DNA of 64,000 nucleotides, taken from positions 1-64,000 of the forward strand of contig JAFEBW010000007.1 in assembly GCA_018242445.1 (NCBI GenBank), given 5' to 3'. Origin of the DNA: Pseudomonadota bacterium (GTDB lineage Bacteria; Pseudomonadota; Gammaproteobacteria; Xanthomonadales; Xanthomonadaceae). Of this stretch, positions 45,772 to 56,295 are shown piece by piece; position 1 is the first letter of the stretch, and each line of letters opens with the position of its first letter. The notes below the pieces were generated by a model. The model saw only the letters and a program-made list of their open reading frames with translations. It searched no databases and was not told the DNA's origin. The position numbers and the translations under genes are program-made.

Positions 45772-48282
45772 ATGGCCAAAAACCTGCTCATCGTCGAATC
45801 GCCCGCCAAGGCCAAGACGATCAACAAATACCTCGGCAAGGACTTCACCGTCCTGGCCAGCTATGGCCATGTACGCGACCTCGTGCCGAAGGAAGGCGCG
45901 GTCGATCCGGCGCGCGATTTCGCGATGCGTTACGAAACCATCGACAAGAACGAAAAGCACGTCGAGGCGATCGCCAAGGCCGCCAAGGCTGCCGAAGGCC
46001 TGTATCTGGCCACCGATCCGGATCGCGAAGGCGAGGCGATCAGCTGGCACGTCGCCGAGATCCTGCGCGAACGCGGGCTGCTGAAAGGCCGCACGCTGCA
46101 TCGGGTGGAGTTCACCGAGATCACCCCGCGCGCGATCCGCGAGGCGGTGGCGCACCCGCGCCAGATCGCGTCCGACCTGGTCAACGCCCAGCAGGCGCGG
46201 CGCGCGCTGGATTATCTGGTCGGCTTCAACCTCTCGCCGGTGCTGTGGCGCAAGGTGCAGTCCGGCTTGTCGGCCGGGCGCGTGCAATCCCCGGCGCTGC
46301 GCATGATCGTCGAGCGCGAGGAGGCCATCGAGGCCTTCGTCGCGCGCGAATACTGGTCGATGGAAGCCGACGTCGCGCATCCGGCGCAGGGCTTCGTCGC
46401 CCGCCTGGTCAAGCTCGACGGCCACAAGGCCGAGCAGTTCACCCTCACCAACGCGGCCGATGCGCACGCCGCGCGCGAGCGATTGCTGGCCGCCGCCGAT
46501 GGCCGCCTGCACGTCACCGACGTGACCAGCAAGGAGCGCAAGCGCCGCCCGGCGCCGCCGTTCATCACCTCCACCTTGCAGCAGGAGGCCGCGCGCAAGC
46601 TCGGTTTCACCACCCGCAAGACCATGCAGGTCGCGCAGAAATTGTATGAAGGCATCGCCCTGGGCGAGGAGGGCACGGTCGGCCTGATCAGCTACATGCG
46701 CACCGACTCCACGCACCTGTCCGACGAGGCGCTGGGCGAGTTGCGCGACGTCATCGCCCGCGATTACGGCACCGGCGCACTGCCGGACAAGCCCAACCTG
46801 TACAAGACCAAATCCAAGAACGCGCAGGAAGCCCACGAGGCGGTGCGCCCGACCTCGGCGCTGCGCACGCCGGCTTCCGTTGCGCGTTTCCTCGCCGACG
46901 ACGAGCGCCGCCTGTACGAATTGATCTGGAAGCGCGCCATCGCCTGCCAGATGGTGCCGGCCACGCTCAACACCGTCGCCGTCGAACTGGCCTGCGGACA
47001 AGCGCACGCCTTCCGCGCCTCCGGCACGACGGTGGTGGATCCGGGTTTTCTGGCGGTGTACGAGGAAGGCCGCGATACCGCGCCGGCCGCCGAGGACAAC
47101 GACGAGGGCCGCAAATTGCCGGCGATGAAACCCGGCGACCGCCTGAAGCTGGCCGGCATCCGCACCGACCAGCACTTCACCGAACCGCCGCCGCGGTACT
47201 CCGAAGCCTCGCTGGTGAAGGCGCTGGAGGAATACGGCATCGGCCGGCCCTCGACGTATGCGGCGATCATCCAGACCCTCGTGTTCCGCAAGTACGTCGA
47301 ACTGGACAACCGCCGCTTCCGCCCGACCGACGTCGGCCGCGCGGTCAGCAATTTCCTGTCCAGCCATTTCGCGCAGTACGTGGACTACGACTTCACCGCG
47401 AAGTTGGAAGACGAGCTCGATGCCGTCTCGCGCGGCGAGGAGGAATGGGTGCCGCTGATGCGGCGCTTCTGGGAGCCGTTCAAGGCGCTGGTGGACGACA
47501 AGACCGAAACCGTGGATCGCGGCGATGCCACCGGCGCGCGCGAGCTGGGCACCGACCCGAAGACGGGCAAGCCGGTCAGCGTGCGCCTGGGGCGCTTCGG
47601 CGCCTTCGCGCAGATCGGCAGCAAGGACGACGAGGAGAAGCCGCGCTTCGCCAGCCTGCGCCCCGGCCAGAGCCTGCACCGGATCGGCCTGCAGGAAGCG
47701 CTCGATCTGTTCCTGCTGCCGCGCACCCTGGGCGAGGATCAGGGCGAGCCGGTGACGGTGGCGGTCGGCCGCTTCGGTCCGTTCGCCAAGCGCGGCGCGA
47801 CCTACGCTTCGCTGGGCAAGGACGACGATCCGTACACCATCGGTTTCGAGCGCGCCCTGCAACTCGTCCGCGATCGGGAAACCTTCCTCGCCAACCGCCT
47901 CATCCGCAAATTCGACGGCAGCCCGATCGAGATCCTCAACGGCCGCTTCGGCCCCTACATCACCGACGGCGAGAAGAACGGCAAGATCCCCAAGGATCGC
48001 GAACCGGCCTCGTTGAGCCTGTCCGAATGCGAGGCGATCCTCGCCGACGCCCCGGCGCGCCCCGCGCGCGGCCGCTTCGCGCGCAAGGCGGCGGCGAAAG
48101 CTGCTGCGAAGAAAGCCGCTCCGGCGTCGAAGTCCGCCACGAAAAAAGTGCCAGCGAAGTCGGCCGCGAAGAAAACGACGGCGGCCAGGGGCGTGAAGAA
48201 GGCCACGGTTTCGGCTGGCAAGGCGGCAGCGAAGAAGACTGCATCGAAGAAGATCGCCGCGAAGAAAACTTCCGCGAAGTAG
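45772..48282 (+). CDS. topA: DNA topoisomerase I
   Basis: An 836-residue type IA topoisomerase. The Toprim domain has LIVESPAKAKTI and TDPDREGEAI, and the active-site Tyr308 is in GLISYMRTDSTH. The core runs to about 590. In place of Cys4 zinc ribbons the C-terminus has repeats such as VRLGRFGAFAQIG and VAVGRFGPFAKRG, then a 65-residue Lys/Ala tail. It relaxes negative supercoils behind RNA polymerase. The ATG at 45772 is the canonical start but has no visible ribosome site; a heptamer repeat lies just before it. Confidence 0.93.
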   Translation: MAKNLLIVESPAKAKTINKYLGKDFTVLASYGHVRDLVPKEGAVDPARDFAMRYETIDKNEKHVEAIAKAAKAAEGLYLATDPDREGEAISWHVAEILRERGLLKGRTLHRVEFTEITPRAIREAVAHPRQIASDLVNAQQARRALDYLVGFNLSPVLWRKVQSGLSAGRVQSPALRMIVEREEAIEAFVAREYWSMEADVAHPAQGFVARLVKLDGHKAEQFTLTNAADAHAARERLLAAADGRLHVTDVTSKERKRRPAPPFITSTLQQEAARKLGFTTRKTMQVAQKLYEGIALGEEGTVGLISYMRTDSTHLSDEALGELRDVIARDYGTGALPDKPNLYKTKSKNAQEAHEAVRPTSALRTPASVARFLADDERRLYELIWKRAIACQMVPATLNTVAVELACGQAHAFRASGTTVVDPGFLAVYEEGRDTAPAAEDNDEGRKLPAMKPGDRLKLAGIRTDQHFTEPPPRYSEASLVKALEEYGIGRPSTYAAIIQTLVFRKYVELDNRRFRPTDVGRAVSNFLSSHFAQYVDYDFTAKLEDELDAVSRGEEEWVPLMRRFWEPFKALVDDKTETVDRGDATGARELGTDPKTGKPVSVRLGRFGAFAQIGSKDDEEKPRFASLRPGQSLHRIGLQEALDLFLLPRTLGEDQGEPVTVAVGRFGPFAKRGATYASLGKDDDPYTIGFERALQLVRDRETFLANRLIRKFDGSPIEILNGRFGPYITDGEKNGKIPKDREPASLSLSECEAILADAPARPARGRFARKAAAKAAAKKAAPASKSATKKVPAKSAAKKTTAARGVKKATVSAGKAAAKKTASKKIAAKKTSAK

Positions 48283-48437
48283 AGCCGCGAACCCCACCCC
48301 AACCCGTCCAGCCCTGCCGGGCCTGACTCGCGCCTTCCATGGCGCTCGCCCTGCGGGCCAGCGTTGCTGTTCGCATGTGCAATCCTGCACATGCAGTCTT
48401 CGGCACACGAACTGCCACTGGCAGTTCGTAAGCGCGC

Positions 48438-48553
48438 CTCATCACCCCCTTCGCTGACGCGAAAGGGAGGCAGGCAAGCGGGTCACTCGGCTCATCACCC
48501 CCTTCGCTGACGCGAAAGGGAGGCAGGCAAGCGGGTCACTCGGCTATCACCCC
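48438..48553. repeat. 53-bp tandem repeat, two copies plus partial third
   Basis: Copies at 48438-48490 and 48491-48543 are identical, and CTATCACCCC at 48544-48553 starts a third. Each contains CCCTTCGCTGACGCGAAAGGG, a small imperfect hairpin, so every copy brings a stem. The identity of the copies means the duplication is recent or conserved by conversion. It is not CRISPR: there are no spacers. Confidence 0.9.
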
Positions 48554-48662
48554 GCATCAGCAGTGGGGGAGACAAGCGGCGCGTTGCATCCCCGGATGCA
48601 GTGGAGGGAGAGGGATGCCTGCTTTCACCCCTCCCCTTGCACGCGCAGCGGGCAGGGGGAGG

Positions 48663-48773
48663 CCGGGAGGGGGTTGGCGAACGGGGCGACGTTTCATGCG
48701 GTCAGACGGACGCTGCTGCGATTGCGGATGCGATCGCCGGGAGGGGGTTGGCGAGCCGGGCGACGCTTCATGC
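48663..48773. repeat. 37-bp direct repeat, two copies 74 bases apart
   Basis: CCGGGAGGGGGTTGGCGA opens both copies (48663-48699 and 48737-48773); each ends TTCATGC, with three differences between them. The stretch between is 37 bases, so the copies are set at twice their own length. Similar purine runs lie nearby. No function is evident. Confidence 0.8.
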
Positions 48774-48985
48774 TGCCCCGGCGCTCGTCTTTGCAACCCT
48801 GCATCCGCCCCTGCCTGCGCCATCGCCCATCATTGCATGGAAACGAACCGTCGTTGCCCCTGCCAACGGCGGCTGTCGGAGTCGGGCATCAGCCAACCAT
48901 GGCCTGCGCCCGCCCACTCTTGCGTTTGCTATGATCGCCAACCGCGTCACACTCGCGGCGCCACCATCTTCCCGGGGAATCCATC

Positions 48986-50995
48986 ATGTTCAAGCGCAAA
49001 GTCCTGCCATGCCTGATCGCTGCGGGCATCGTCACGCTGTCTGGCTGCGGCAAGCTTGGTCTGGGTGGGCCGGGCTCGACTGGCGCCGGCGTCGTCGCTG
49101 CCGACGATCCGCTCACCTACGTGCCCGCCGACACGGCTTACGTGGTCGCCAACATCGATCCGCAGCCGGCCGCCGTGTCCGACCACTGGATCGGCCTGAT
49201 GGACAAGAGCGGCAAGCTCGGCGACATCTATGCGCAGTCGATCGACGACGGCATCAAGGCGCTGGCCGACGAGGGCGCGAACTGCGCCGCCGCCGCGCCG
49301 GCGGCTCCGGTAACGGCAGAGCCCGCGCCTCCGGCCGCGCCGGTTTCCGGTGGCGGTGGCGGCGGCGCGATGCAGGATGCACCCGCGATCGCCTCGCCCG
49401 ACAGCCCGGCCGCCGACAACGGCGATGCGGCATCGCCCGCAGCCACCGACACCGCCTCGGCCATGGCCAGCGCGATGAACGACGTGGCGAGCGCCGAAGA
49501 CGCTGCAACGCCCGCCGAGGACAAGTGCTCGGCCGAAGCCGTCGCGCGCCGCGAGAAGGCGACCAAGCTGCTCGGTGCGGTCAAGGACGAGGTGGCCGGC
49601 AAGGACGTGAAGACCCTGCTGGACAATTTCGGCCTCTCGCCGCAGGCGCACATGGCCTTCTACGGCATCGGCCTGGTGCCGGTGCTGCGCATCGAACTGG
49701 CCAAGCCCGACAACCTGCGCGCCGCCATCGGCCGCATCGAGTCCAAGTCCGGCACCAAGCTCGACACCGGCAAGGTCGGCAGCGTGGATTACTGGCAGGT
49801 CAGCGACCCGTCCGCCAAGGTCGAGGGCGTGTTCGCCATCACCGGCAAGCAGTTCGTGGCCACCCTCGCGCCGGTGAAGGCTTCCGATGCCGACCTCAAG
49901 ACCCTGCTGGGCATCACCAAGCCGGGCAAGTCGCTGGCCGACAGCGGCGATCTGGCCGCGCTGAACAAGAAGATGGGCTACAGCTCGTTCATGAGCGGCT
50001 ACTTCGATTCGGCCAAGCTGCTGGCCGAACTCAAGGCCCCGCCGAGCGCGCTGGAGACGTCCTTCCTCAACGTGCTGGGCGTGAAGAAGCCGCAGATCGA
50101 CCCGGTCTGCGCCACCGAATACGGGCAACTCGCCGCCGCATGGCCGCGCGCCAGCTTCGGCTACACCGACATCACCCCGCAGCACGTGGCCGTGCGCGCG
50201 GTGCTGGAGACCCGCCCGGACATCGCCAAGGATCTGATGACCCTGCGCGCGCCGATGCCGGGCATGGGTGCGGCCAAGACCTCGCTGGCGAACTTCGGCT
50301 TCAGCATGAACCTCGCCAAGCTGCCGGAGCTGGCGACCAAGTACGCCAACGCCACCGCCAACGCGCCGTGGAAGTGCCCGGCGCTGGCCGGCCTGAACGA
50401 CTCCACCGCCAAGGCCAAGGACTCGCTCACCAATCCGGGCGTGGCCGGCTACACCGGCATGTTCCACGGCCTGAACCTGATCGCCGACAAGATCGACGTC
50501 AAGCCCGACCAGCCGATTCCCGACCTGTCCCTCGTGGCGGTGATCGGCTCGGACAACCCGGCCTCGCTGCTGTCGATGGCCGGCAACATGGTGCCCGGCA
50601 TCGCCAGCCTCGGTCTGAAACCCGACGGCACGCCCAAGGCGCTGCCGCCGATGCCCAACCTGCCGATCAACGCGCCGATGTTCGCGGCGATGACCGACAA
50701 GGTGCTGGCGCTCTCGCTGGGCGCAGGCGAAGACGCGCGCATCGCCGATGCGATGAAGCTCGATCCGGCGCAGCAGCCGCTGCTGGCCGGCGGCGCGCGC
50801 GGCGACCTCTACCACGTGCTCGCAACCTACATGCGCAAGGGCGCGGACGCGCTGACCGACCCCAAGGCCAAGGAAGCGATGCAGCGGCAGGCGGGGATGA
50901 TGGACATGTACGCGGGCTGGTTCAAGCGCGTGGACATGACCGTCGAACTGACCGATCAGGGCATCGAACTGCACGAGTCGGTGGATACGAACTGA
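48986..50995 (+). CDS. Large lipoprotein of unknown function
   Basis: A 669-residue lipoprotein. The N-terminal signal ends IVTLSGC, a lipobox, so the protein is lipid-anchored in the envelope. Residues 95-180 are an Ala/Pro/Gly/Asp low-complexity insert with isolated Cys. The rest is a globular region with the repeated theme SLADSGDLAALNKKMGY and ASFGYTDITPQHVAVRAVL; Cys near residues 374 and 462 could pair. I do not recognise a family with a known job. A strong intrinsic terminator follows 27 bases after the stop, so it is a single-gene unit. Confidence 0.8.
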   Translation: MFKRKVLPCLIAAGIVTLSGCGKLGLGGPGSTGAGVVAADDPLTYVPADTAYVVANIDPQPAAVSDHWIGLMDKSGKLGDIYAQSIDDGIKALADEGANCAAAAPAAPVTAEPAPPAAPVSGGGGGGAMQDAPAIASPDSPAADNGDAASPAATDTASAMASAMNDVASAEDAATPAEDKCSAEAVARREKATKLLGAVKDEVAGKDVKTLLDNFGLSPQAHMAFYGIGLVPVLRIELAKPDNLRAAIGRIESKSGTKLDTGKVGSVDYWQVSDPSAKVEGVFAITGKQFVATLAPVKASDADLKTLLGITKPGKSLADSGDLAALNKKMGYSSFMSGYFDSAKLLAELKAPPSALETSFLNVLGVKKPQIDPVCATEYGQLAAAWPRASFGYTDITPQHVAVRAVLETRPDIAKDLMTLRAPMPGMGAAKTSLANFGFSMNLAKLPELATKYANATANAPWKCPALAGLNDSTAKAKDSLTNPGVAGYTGMFHGLNLIADKIDVKPDQPIPDLSLVAVIGSDNPASLLSMAGNMVPGIASLGLKPDGTPKALPPMPNLPINAPMFAAMTDKVLALSLGAGEDARIADAMKLDPAQQPLLAGGARGDLYHVLATYMRKGADALTDPKAKEAMQRQAGMMDMYAGWFKRVDMTVELTDQGIELHESVDTN

Positions 50996-51021
50996 GCCGC
51001 GCCTGACAGCCTTGCGACCCG

Positions 51022-51049
51022 ACGCCGCCGGCTCGCCCGGCGGCGTTTT
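51022..51049 (+). terminator. Rho-independent terminator after the lipoprotein gene
   Basis: CGCCGCCGG (51023-51031) pairs with CCGGCGGCG (51037-51045) around a five-base loop, plus an A-T pair, and is followed by TTTT (51046-51049). It is the clearest intrinsic terminator in the window. Confidence 0.85.
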
Positions 51050-51138
51050 CGTTCGTGCGCCGGCTGACGCGCTGCGCATTGCCGGCCCCGATGGCGCGCG
51101 CTATCGTCGCCGCTTCCCGCACCCGCCGGAGGCGACCC

Positions 51139-52902
51139 ATGCGCCAGTTCCCGCTGCTGCTTGCCCTGCTGGTGCCGGCCCTGGCCATCGCGCAGGCGCC
51201 CGCGCCGCCGGCGTGGGTTGCGCGCAGCAACCAGGACGCGCAGGTGCTGCTGCGCGTGCAGGCGCAGTTCAACCCCGAACGCGCTTCGGCCATCGGCCTG
51301 CGCGGCTACGACGAGCAGGTCGCCGACCTCGGCCCGCAGGTGCACGAACGCGCGCGCGCCGCCTACGTGCAGGCGCGCGAACGGCTGCAGGCCGATCTCG
51401 CGAAGGAAACCGATCCGGACGTGCGCGAGGATCTGCAGATCATGATCGACGCGGCGAACCGCGCGATCGAAGGCGGCGATCTCGAGCAACGCCTCACCCT
51501 GGACTGGATCGATGCGCCCGCGTTGGTGTTCGGCGGCATGCAGGTCCTGCTGCAAAGCCAGACCTCGCCGCAGCAGCATGCCGCGGCGCTGATGCGCCTG
51601 CAGCGTTACCTCGGGATGCTGCCCGGCAGCAGCTCGATCTTCGCGCAGGCCAAGGCGCGCTTCGACGACAGCGCGGGCGACCCGAAACGGATCGGGCCCT
51701 ACAGGGGCGAACTCGATCTCGCGCTGAACAACGCGGCGACCTATGCCGCCGGCATCCGCAAGCTGTTCGCCGGCGCGAAGATCGCCCATGCGGATGCGGC
51801 GTTGGCCGAGCTCGACCGGCAGGTCGCCGATTACGTCGCCTGGGAGCGCGCGAACGTCATGCCGAAGGCGCGCACCGACTTCCATGAACCGCCGGAGCTG
51901 TACGCATTCAGGCTAAAGGTTCGCGGCATCGAGATCCCCCCGCAGACGCTGATCGAACGCGCGCGCCTGGAATACATGGAGACCCGCGCGGCGATGCAGA
52001 CGCTCGCGCCGATCGTCGCGAAGGAGCACGGCTGGGATCTGACCGACTACCGCGACGTGATCCACGCGCTCAAGCGGGAGCAGTTCGCGCCCGACGCGGT
52101 CGAGCCGTACTACCGCGGCATCGTGATCCCCGCGCTGGAGAAGGCGATCGCCGCGAACCGCGTCGTCAGCCTGCCGAACCGGCCGATGATCATGCGCCTT
52201 GCCTCGGCCGCCGAGACCGCCGCGCAGCCCGCGCCCCACATGCTGCCGCCGCCGCTGATCGGCAACTACGGGGAACGCGGCCAGTTCGTGCTCACCGGCA
52301 GCAACCCGGATGCGTCGGGCAAGGCCGAGGCGTTCGACGATTTCAACTACAAGGCCGCAGCCTGGACGCTGACCGCGCACGAGGGCCGCCCCGGCCATGA
52401 ATTGCAGTTCTCGGCGATGGTCGAGCGCGGCGTGTCGCTGGCGCGCAGCCTGTTCGCCTTCAATTCGGTGAACGTGGAGGGCTGGGCGCTGTACGCCGAG
52501 GCCGAGATGGTTCCGTACGAGCCGCACGACGGGCAGTTGATCGCGCTGGACCAGCGCCTGATGCGTGCGGCGCGGGCGATGCTCGACCCCATGCTCAACC
52601 TGGGCATGATCGACCGCGACACCGCCTTTCGCGTGCTCACCCACGACGTGGGATTGTCCAAACCCTACGCGCAACAGGAAGTGGATCGCTACATGTTCCG
52701 CATGCCGGGGCAGGCGGGCAGCTACTTCTACGGCTACAGCCAGCTCATGCAACTGCGCGCGGAAACCGAGATCGCCCTCGGGCCGAAGTTCGACCGTTTC
52801 GCCTTCAACAACTTCCTGATCGACCAGGGCCTGCTGCCGCCGGATCTGCTGGCCAGGGCGGTGCGCGAACGGTTCATTCCCGAGCAGGAAGCGCGGCGCT
52901 AG
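51139..52902 (+). CDS. DUF885 metallopeptidase-like protein
   Basis: A 587-residue exported protein of the DUF885 family. A signal peptide (about 1-19) precedes a helical fold similar to thermolysin-like M32/M3 peptidases. The zinc motif is [10 protein letters not shown] (near residue 413), an HExxH variant in this family. Also seen are [10 protein letters not shown] and [12 protein letters not shown], both DUF885 hallmarks. It should cleave peptides in the periplasm. GGAGG 6 bases upstream fixes the ATG at 51139. Its last 29 bases overlap xthA on the other strand. Confidence 0.85.
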   Translation: MRQFPLLLALLVPALAIAQAPAPPAWVARSNQDAQVLLRVQAQFNPERASAIGLRGYDEQVADLGPQVHERARAAYVQARERLQADLAKETDPDVREDLQIMIDAANRAIEGGDLEQRLTLDWIDAPALVFGGMQVLLQSQTSPQQHAAALMRLQRYLGMLPGSSSIFAQAKARFDDSAGDPKRIGPYRGELDLALNNAATYAAGIRKLFAGAKIAHADAALAELDRQVADYVAWERANVMPKARTDFHEPPELYAFRLKVRGIEIPPQTLIERARLEYMETRAAMQTLAPIVAKEHGWDLTDYRDVIHALKREQFAPDAVEPYYRGIVIPALEKAIAANRVVSLPNRPMIMRLASAAETAAQPAPHMLPPPLIGNYGERGQFVLTGSNPDASGKAEAFDDFNYKAAAWTLTAHEGRPGHELQFSAMVERGVSLARSLFAFNSVNVEGWALYAEAEMVPYEPHDGQLIALDQRLMRAARAMLDPMLNLGMIDRDTAFRVLTHDVGLSKPYAQQEVDRYMFRMPGQAGSYFYGYSQLMQLRAETEIALGPKFDRFAFNNFLIDQGLLPPDLLARAVRERFIPEQEARR

Positions 52903-53677
52903 CCGTAGGTGCGAGTTCCACCCACACCGGCGTGTGATCCGAAGCGCGTTCCCAGGTGCGCGGCTCGCGGTCGATCGCGACGGCCTTGCAGGCAGCGCGC
53001 AGCGCCTCGCCGACCAGCACGAGGTCGATGCGCAGGCCGAGATCGCGGCGGAACGCCGCCTGCCGGTAATCCCACCAACTGAACTGCCCGCCTTCCTCGT
53101 GGAACAGGCGGTAGCTGTCGTGCAGGCCGAGGTCGAGCAGACGGCGCAGCGCGGCGCGTTCGGCGGTCGAGGTGAGGATGGACGCGTCGTTCCACAGTGC
53201 CGGATCGTGCACGTCGCGATCGTCCGGGGCGATGTTGAAATCCCCCAATACGATCAGCTTCGGGTGGCGCACGATCTCCGTGGCCAGCCAGTCGCGCAGC
53301 GCCGCCAGCCAGCGCAGCTTGTAGTCGTACTTCTCGCTGCCCACCGCCTGCCCGTTGACCACGTACAGATCGACGATGCGCACGCCGCCGACGGTCGCGG
53401 CAAGCACGCGCTTCTGTTCGTCGGCAAACCCGGGGATGCCCGCCTGCACGTCTTCGAGCGCCTGCCCGCGGGCGAGGATGGCCACGCCGTTGTAGGTCTT
53501 CTGCCCCGAGCACACGCTGCGATAGCCCGCCTGCGCCAGCGTGGTATCCGGGAACTTGCCATCCTCCAGCTTGGTTTCCTGCAACGCCACCACGTCCGGT
53601 TGCGCACGCTCCAGCCACTGCAGCAGGTGCGGCAGGCGCACATTGAGGGAATTGACGTTCCACGAGGCGATCTTCAT
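52874..53677 (-). CDS. xthA: Exodeoxyribonuclease III
   Basis: A 267-residue AP endonuclease/exonuclease III. Landmarks are [29 protein letters not shown], the catalytic segment [18 protein letters not shown] (Asp, Asn), SWWDYR, RIDLVLV and the C-terminal [12 protein letters not shown] with the catalytic His. It repairs abasic sites and removes damaged 3' ends. It diverges from ltaE across 76 bases, and its 3' end overlaps the DUF885 gene by 29 bases. Confidence 0.93.
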   Translation of the reverse strand: MKIASWNVNSLNVRLPHLLQWLERAQPDVVALQETKLEDGKFPDTTLAQAGYRSVCSGQKTYNGVAILARGQALEDVQAGIPGFADEQKRVLAATVGGVRIVDLYVVNGQAVGSEKYDYKLRWLAALRDWLATEIVRHPKLIVLGDFNIAPDDRDVHDPALWNDASILTSTAERAALRRLLDLGLHDSYRLFHEEGGQFSWWDYRQAAFRRDLGLRIDLVLVGEALRAACKAVAIDREPRTWERASDHTPVWVELAPTASAALPARE

Positions 53678-53753
53678 GCGGGCAGTATCGCAAAGTCCCA
53701 ACGCGCGCGGCTTGCGGCTACACTGGATGCAAGCCTGTCGGGAAGGAATGGCC

Positions 53754-54767
53754 GTGGACTGGATCGATCTGCGCAGCGACACCGTCACCCAGCCGACGCC
53801 GGCGATGCGCGAGGCGATGGCGCGCGCACCGGTCGGCGACGACGTGTACGGCGAAGACCCGACCGTCAACGCCCTGCAACAGCGGCTGGCGATCAAACTG
53901 GGTTTCGAGGATGCGCTGTTCGTGCCCTCCGGCACCCAGGCCAACCTGGTCGCGTTGATGGCGCACTGCCAGCGCGGCGATGAATACCTCGTCGGCATGG
54001 ACGCGCACACCTACAAGTTCGAAGGCGGCGGCGCGGCGGTGCTCGGCTCGATCCAGCCGCAACCCATCGCGCACGCCAGCGATGGCAGCCTGCCGCTGGA
54101 GGCCATCGAGCGCGCGATCAAGCCGCTGGATCCGCATTTCGCGCGCACCCGCCTGCTGTGCCTGGAAAACACCTGGCATGGCCGCGCGCTGCCGCTGGAC
54201 TACCTGCGCGACGCGCGTGCGCTGTGCGAGCGTCGCGGCCTGCGCCTGCATCTGGACGGCGCGCGATTGTTCAATGCCGCCGTCGCATTGCAACTTCCTG
54301 CGCGCGACATCGCGCAGTTCTTCGACAGCGTGTCGGTGTGTTTCTCCAAGGGATTGGGCGCGCCGGTCGGCTCGGTGCTGTGCGGCTCCCGCGCGCTGAT
54401 CGACGAGGCGCGGCGCTGGCGCAAGGTCTGCGGCGGCGGCTGGCGGCAGGCCGGCATGCTCGCTGCGGCCTGCCTGCACGCACTCGACCACCACATCGAG
54501 CGCCTCGCCGAGGATCACGCCCGCGCAGCGCGACTGGCCGCCGGCGTGCGCGACCTGACCGCGATCCGCTTCGCCGGCCAGCACACCAACATGGTGTTCA
54601 TCGACCTCGCCCCGGCGCACCTGCAAGCCTTCCGCGCGCACATGGAAGCCGCCGGCGTCAGGCTGTCGATCGGCTACCTGCCGAACATCCGCATGGTCAC
54701 CCATCTGGATCTCGACGATGCGGCCATCGAGCGCACGCTCGCCGCGCTGCAGTCGTTCGCGCCCTGA
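53754..54767 (+). CDS. ltaE: Low-specificity L-threonine aldolase
   Basis: A 337-residue PLP enzyme. The N-terminal [17 protein letters not shown] is the family hallmark. PLP features are [25 protein letters not shown] (Asp contacting the ring) and the Schiff-base Lys in [17 protein letters not shown]. It splits threonine or allo-threonine to glycine and acetaldehyde. I chose the GTG at 53754 because GGAAGGA (53741-53747) is well spaced for it; the ATG at 53748 sits right on that site. Confidence 0.88.
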   Translation: MDWIDLRSDTVTQPTPAMREAMARAPVGDDVYGEDPTVNALQQRLAIKLGFEDALFVPSGTQANLVALMAHCQRGDEYLVGMDAHTYKFEGGGAAVLGSIQPQPIAHASDGSLPLEAIERAIKPLDPHFARTRLLCLENTWHGRALPLDYLRDARALCERRGLRLHLDGARLFNAAVALQLPARDIAQFFDSVSVCFSKGLGAPVGSVLCGSRALIDEARRWRKVCGGGWRQAGMLAAACLHALDHHIERLAEDHARAARLAAGVRDLTAIRFAGQHTNMVFIDLAPAHLQAFRAHMEAAGVRLSIGYLPNIRMVTHLDLDDAAIERTLAALQSFAP

Positions 54768-54773
54768 ACGCCC

Positions 54774-56204
54774 TCACGTCGCCGGTCGCTGTTGCGCTTT
54801 GGGTTCGGCGATTTCCTTGCCCGCCTGCGCGCGCCCGGCCATCTCCGCGCCGGCATCGGCTGGCAGGCGGAACATCATCCACACCGACAACGCGCTGATC
54901 GCGCCGACGATGGCGAAGGCCGGGCCGAAGTTGGCGGCCGCGGTCGCCGGCCGCTGCGCGATCGCGCCGACGATCTGCAAGGCGTAGCCGGCCACCGCCA
55001 CGCCCAGCGCCAGCGAGAACTGCTGCATCATCCCGGCCAGGCTCGCCGCCTGGCTCATCGCCGCCTGCTCGACCTGCGCGTAGCTGAGCGCGTTGATCGC
55101 GGTGAACTGCAGCGAGCGGAAGCAGCCGGCGACGATCAGCACGCCGATGATCAGCGCATGCGGCGTGCTGGCGCGGAACAGCCCGTAGCCTGCAAGCATC
55201 GCCGCACAGACCAGCGCATTGATCCACAGCACGTCGCGAAAGCCGAAACGTCGCAGCACGCGCGAAGCAATCGTCTTCATGAAAATCGCCCCGATCGCCG
55301 AGGCGAAGGTGAGCAAGCCCGAATGCAGTGGGTCGAGGCCGAAACCCAGTTGCAGCATCATCGGCAACAGAAAGGGAATCGCGCCGATGCCGACCCGGAA
55401 CACGCCGCCGCCGAGCACGCCGGCGCGAAAAGTCTCGCGGTGGAACAGGCGCAGGTCGAGCAGCGGATGCGGGTGGGATCGCGCATGCACGCCGTAGCCG
55501 GCCAGCGCCAGCAGGCCGGCGACGAGACAGACGGCGGCAACCGGCGTGGACACCATGTGCCGGCCCAGCGTGGAGAAGCCGAACATCGCCGCCGCCAGGC
55601 CGAAACCCGAGAGCGCGAAACCGCGCCAGTCCAGCGGCTGCACGTCCTCGCGCAGATCCGGGATGTAGCGCCATGCCAGCACGATGCCGAGCAGGCCCAT
55701 CGGCAGGTTGATGCCGAAGATCCAGCGCCAATGGAAATACGTGGTGATGAAGCCGCCCAGCGGCGGGCCGAACATCGGCGCCATCAGCGCGGGAATGGTC
55801 AGCCAGCTCAGCGCATCGACCAGTTCGCTCTTGGGGATCGCGCGCAGCAGCACCAGCCGCCCGACCGGCACCATCAGCGCGCCGCCCATGCCCTGCACGA
55901 AACGTGCGGCGACCAATGTCTCCAGCGAGTGGCAGGCCGCGCAAGCCAGCGATCCGAGCAGGAACACGCCGATCGCCGACATGAAGGTGGTGCGCGCGCC
56001 GAAGCGGTCGGCGATCCAGCCGCTGACCGGGATGAATACCGACAGCGCCAGCAGGTAGGCCGTCAACGCCAGCTTGAGCGCGATCGGATCGGTGCCCAGA
56101 TCGCGCGCCATCATCGGCAGCGAGGTCGCGATCGCGGTCGAATCCATGCTCTCGATGAACAGCGCGCAGGACACGATCAGCGGCAGCAGACGGCCTTGTC
56201 TCAT
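54774..56204 (-). CDS. MFS drug-exporter, DHA2 family
   Basis: A 476-residue membrane protein with about 14 hydrophobic segments, as in DHA2 (EmrB/QacA) exporters. Visible are the motif A-like GWIADRFGARTTF and the family start IESMDSTAIATSLPMM. A proton-driven efflux of lipophilic drugs is the usual role. The ATG at 56204 is where the first helix begins; no membrane-fusion partner (EmrA) lies nearby. It converges with ltaE. Confidence 0.82.
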   Translation of the reverse strand: MRQGRLLPLIVSCALFIESMDSTAIATSLPMMARDLGTDPIALKLALTAYLLALSVFIPVSGWIADRFGARTTFMSAIGVFLLGSLACAACHSLETLVAARFVQGMGGALMVPVGRLVLLRAIPKSELVDALSWLTIPALMAPMFGPPLGGFITTYFHWRWIFGINLPMGLLGIVLAWRYIPDLREDVQPLDWRGFALSGFGLAAAMFGFSTLGRHMVSTPVAAVCLVAGLLALAGYGVHARSHPHPLLDLRLFHRETFRAGVLGGGVFRVGIGAIPFLLPMMLQLGFGLDPLHSGLLTFASAIGAIFMKTIASRVLRRFGFRDVLWINALVCAAMLAGYGLFRASTPHALIIGVLIVAGCFRSLQFTAINALSYAQVEQAAMSQAASLAGMMQQFSLALGVAVAGYALQIVGAIAQRPATAAANFGPAFAIVGAISALSVWMMFRLPADAGAEMAGRAQAGKEIAEPKAQQRPAT

Positions 56205-56295
56205 GCCGCCATTGTCGCCTGTACAGCGCGAAGCTTGCCTCCTTGAAAAGTCCGCACAGGGATGTGCGGGCACTTGTGCGGGAAGCACATCGAGC

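Larger units (their letters stand above)
48283..48985. other. 703-base repeat-rich gap without genes
   Basis: No open frame here has a ribosome site, domain or natural composition. The gap holds two tandem 53-bp repeats, a 37-bp direct repeat with 74-base spacing, and several purine-rich GGGAGAGGG-like patches. It looks like decayed intergenic repeat DNA between topA and a lipoprotein gene. The lipoprotein's promoter should be near its right end. Confidence 0.6.

Noticed and set aside
48438..48553. CRISPR array
   Set aside because: The repeats are directly adjacent with no spacers and only two full copies; no cas gene is nearby.
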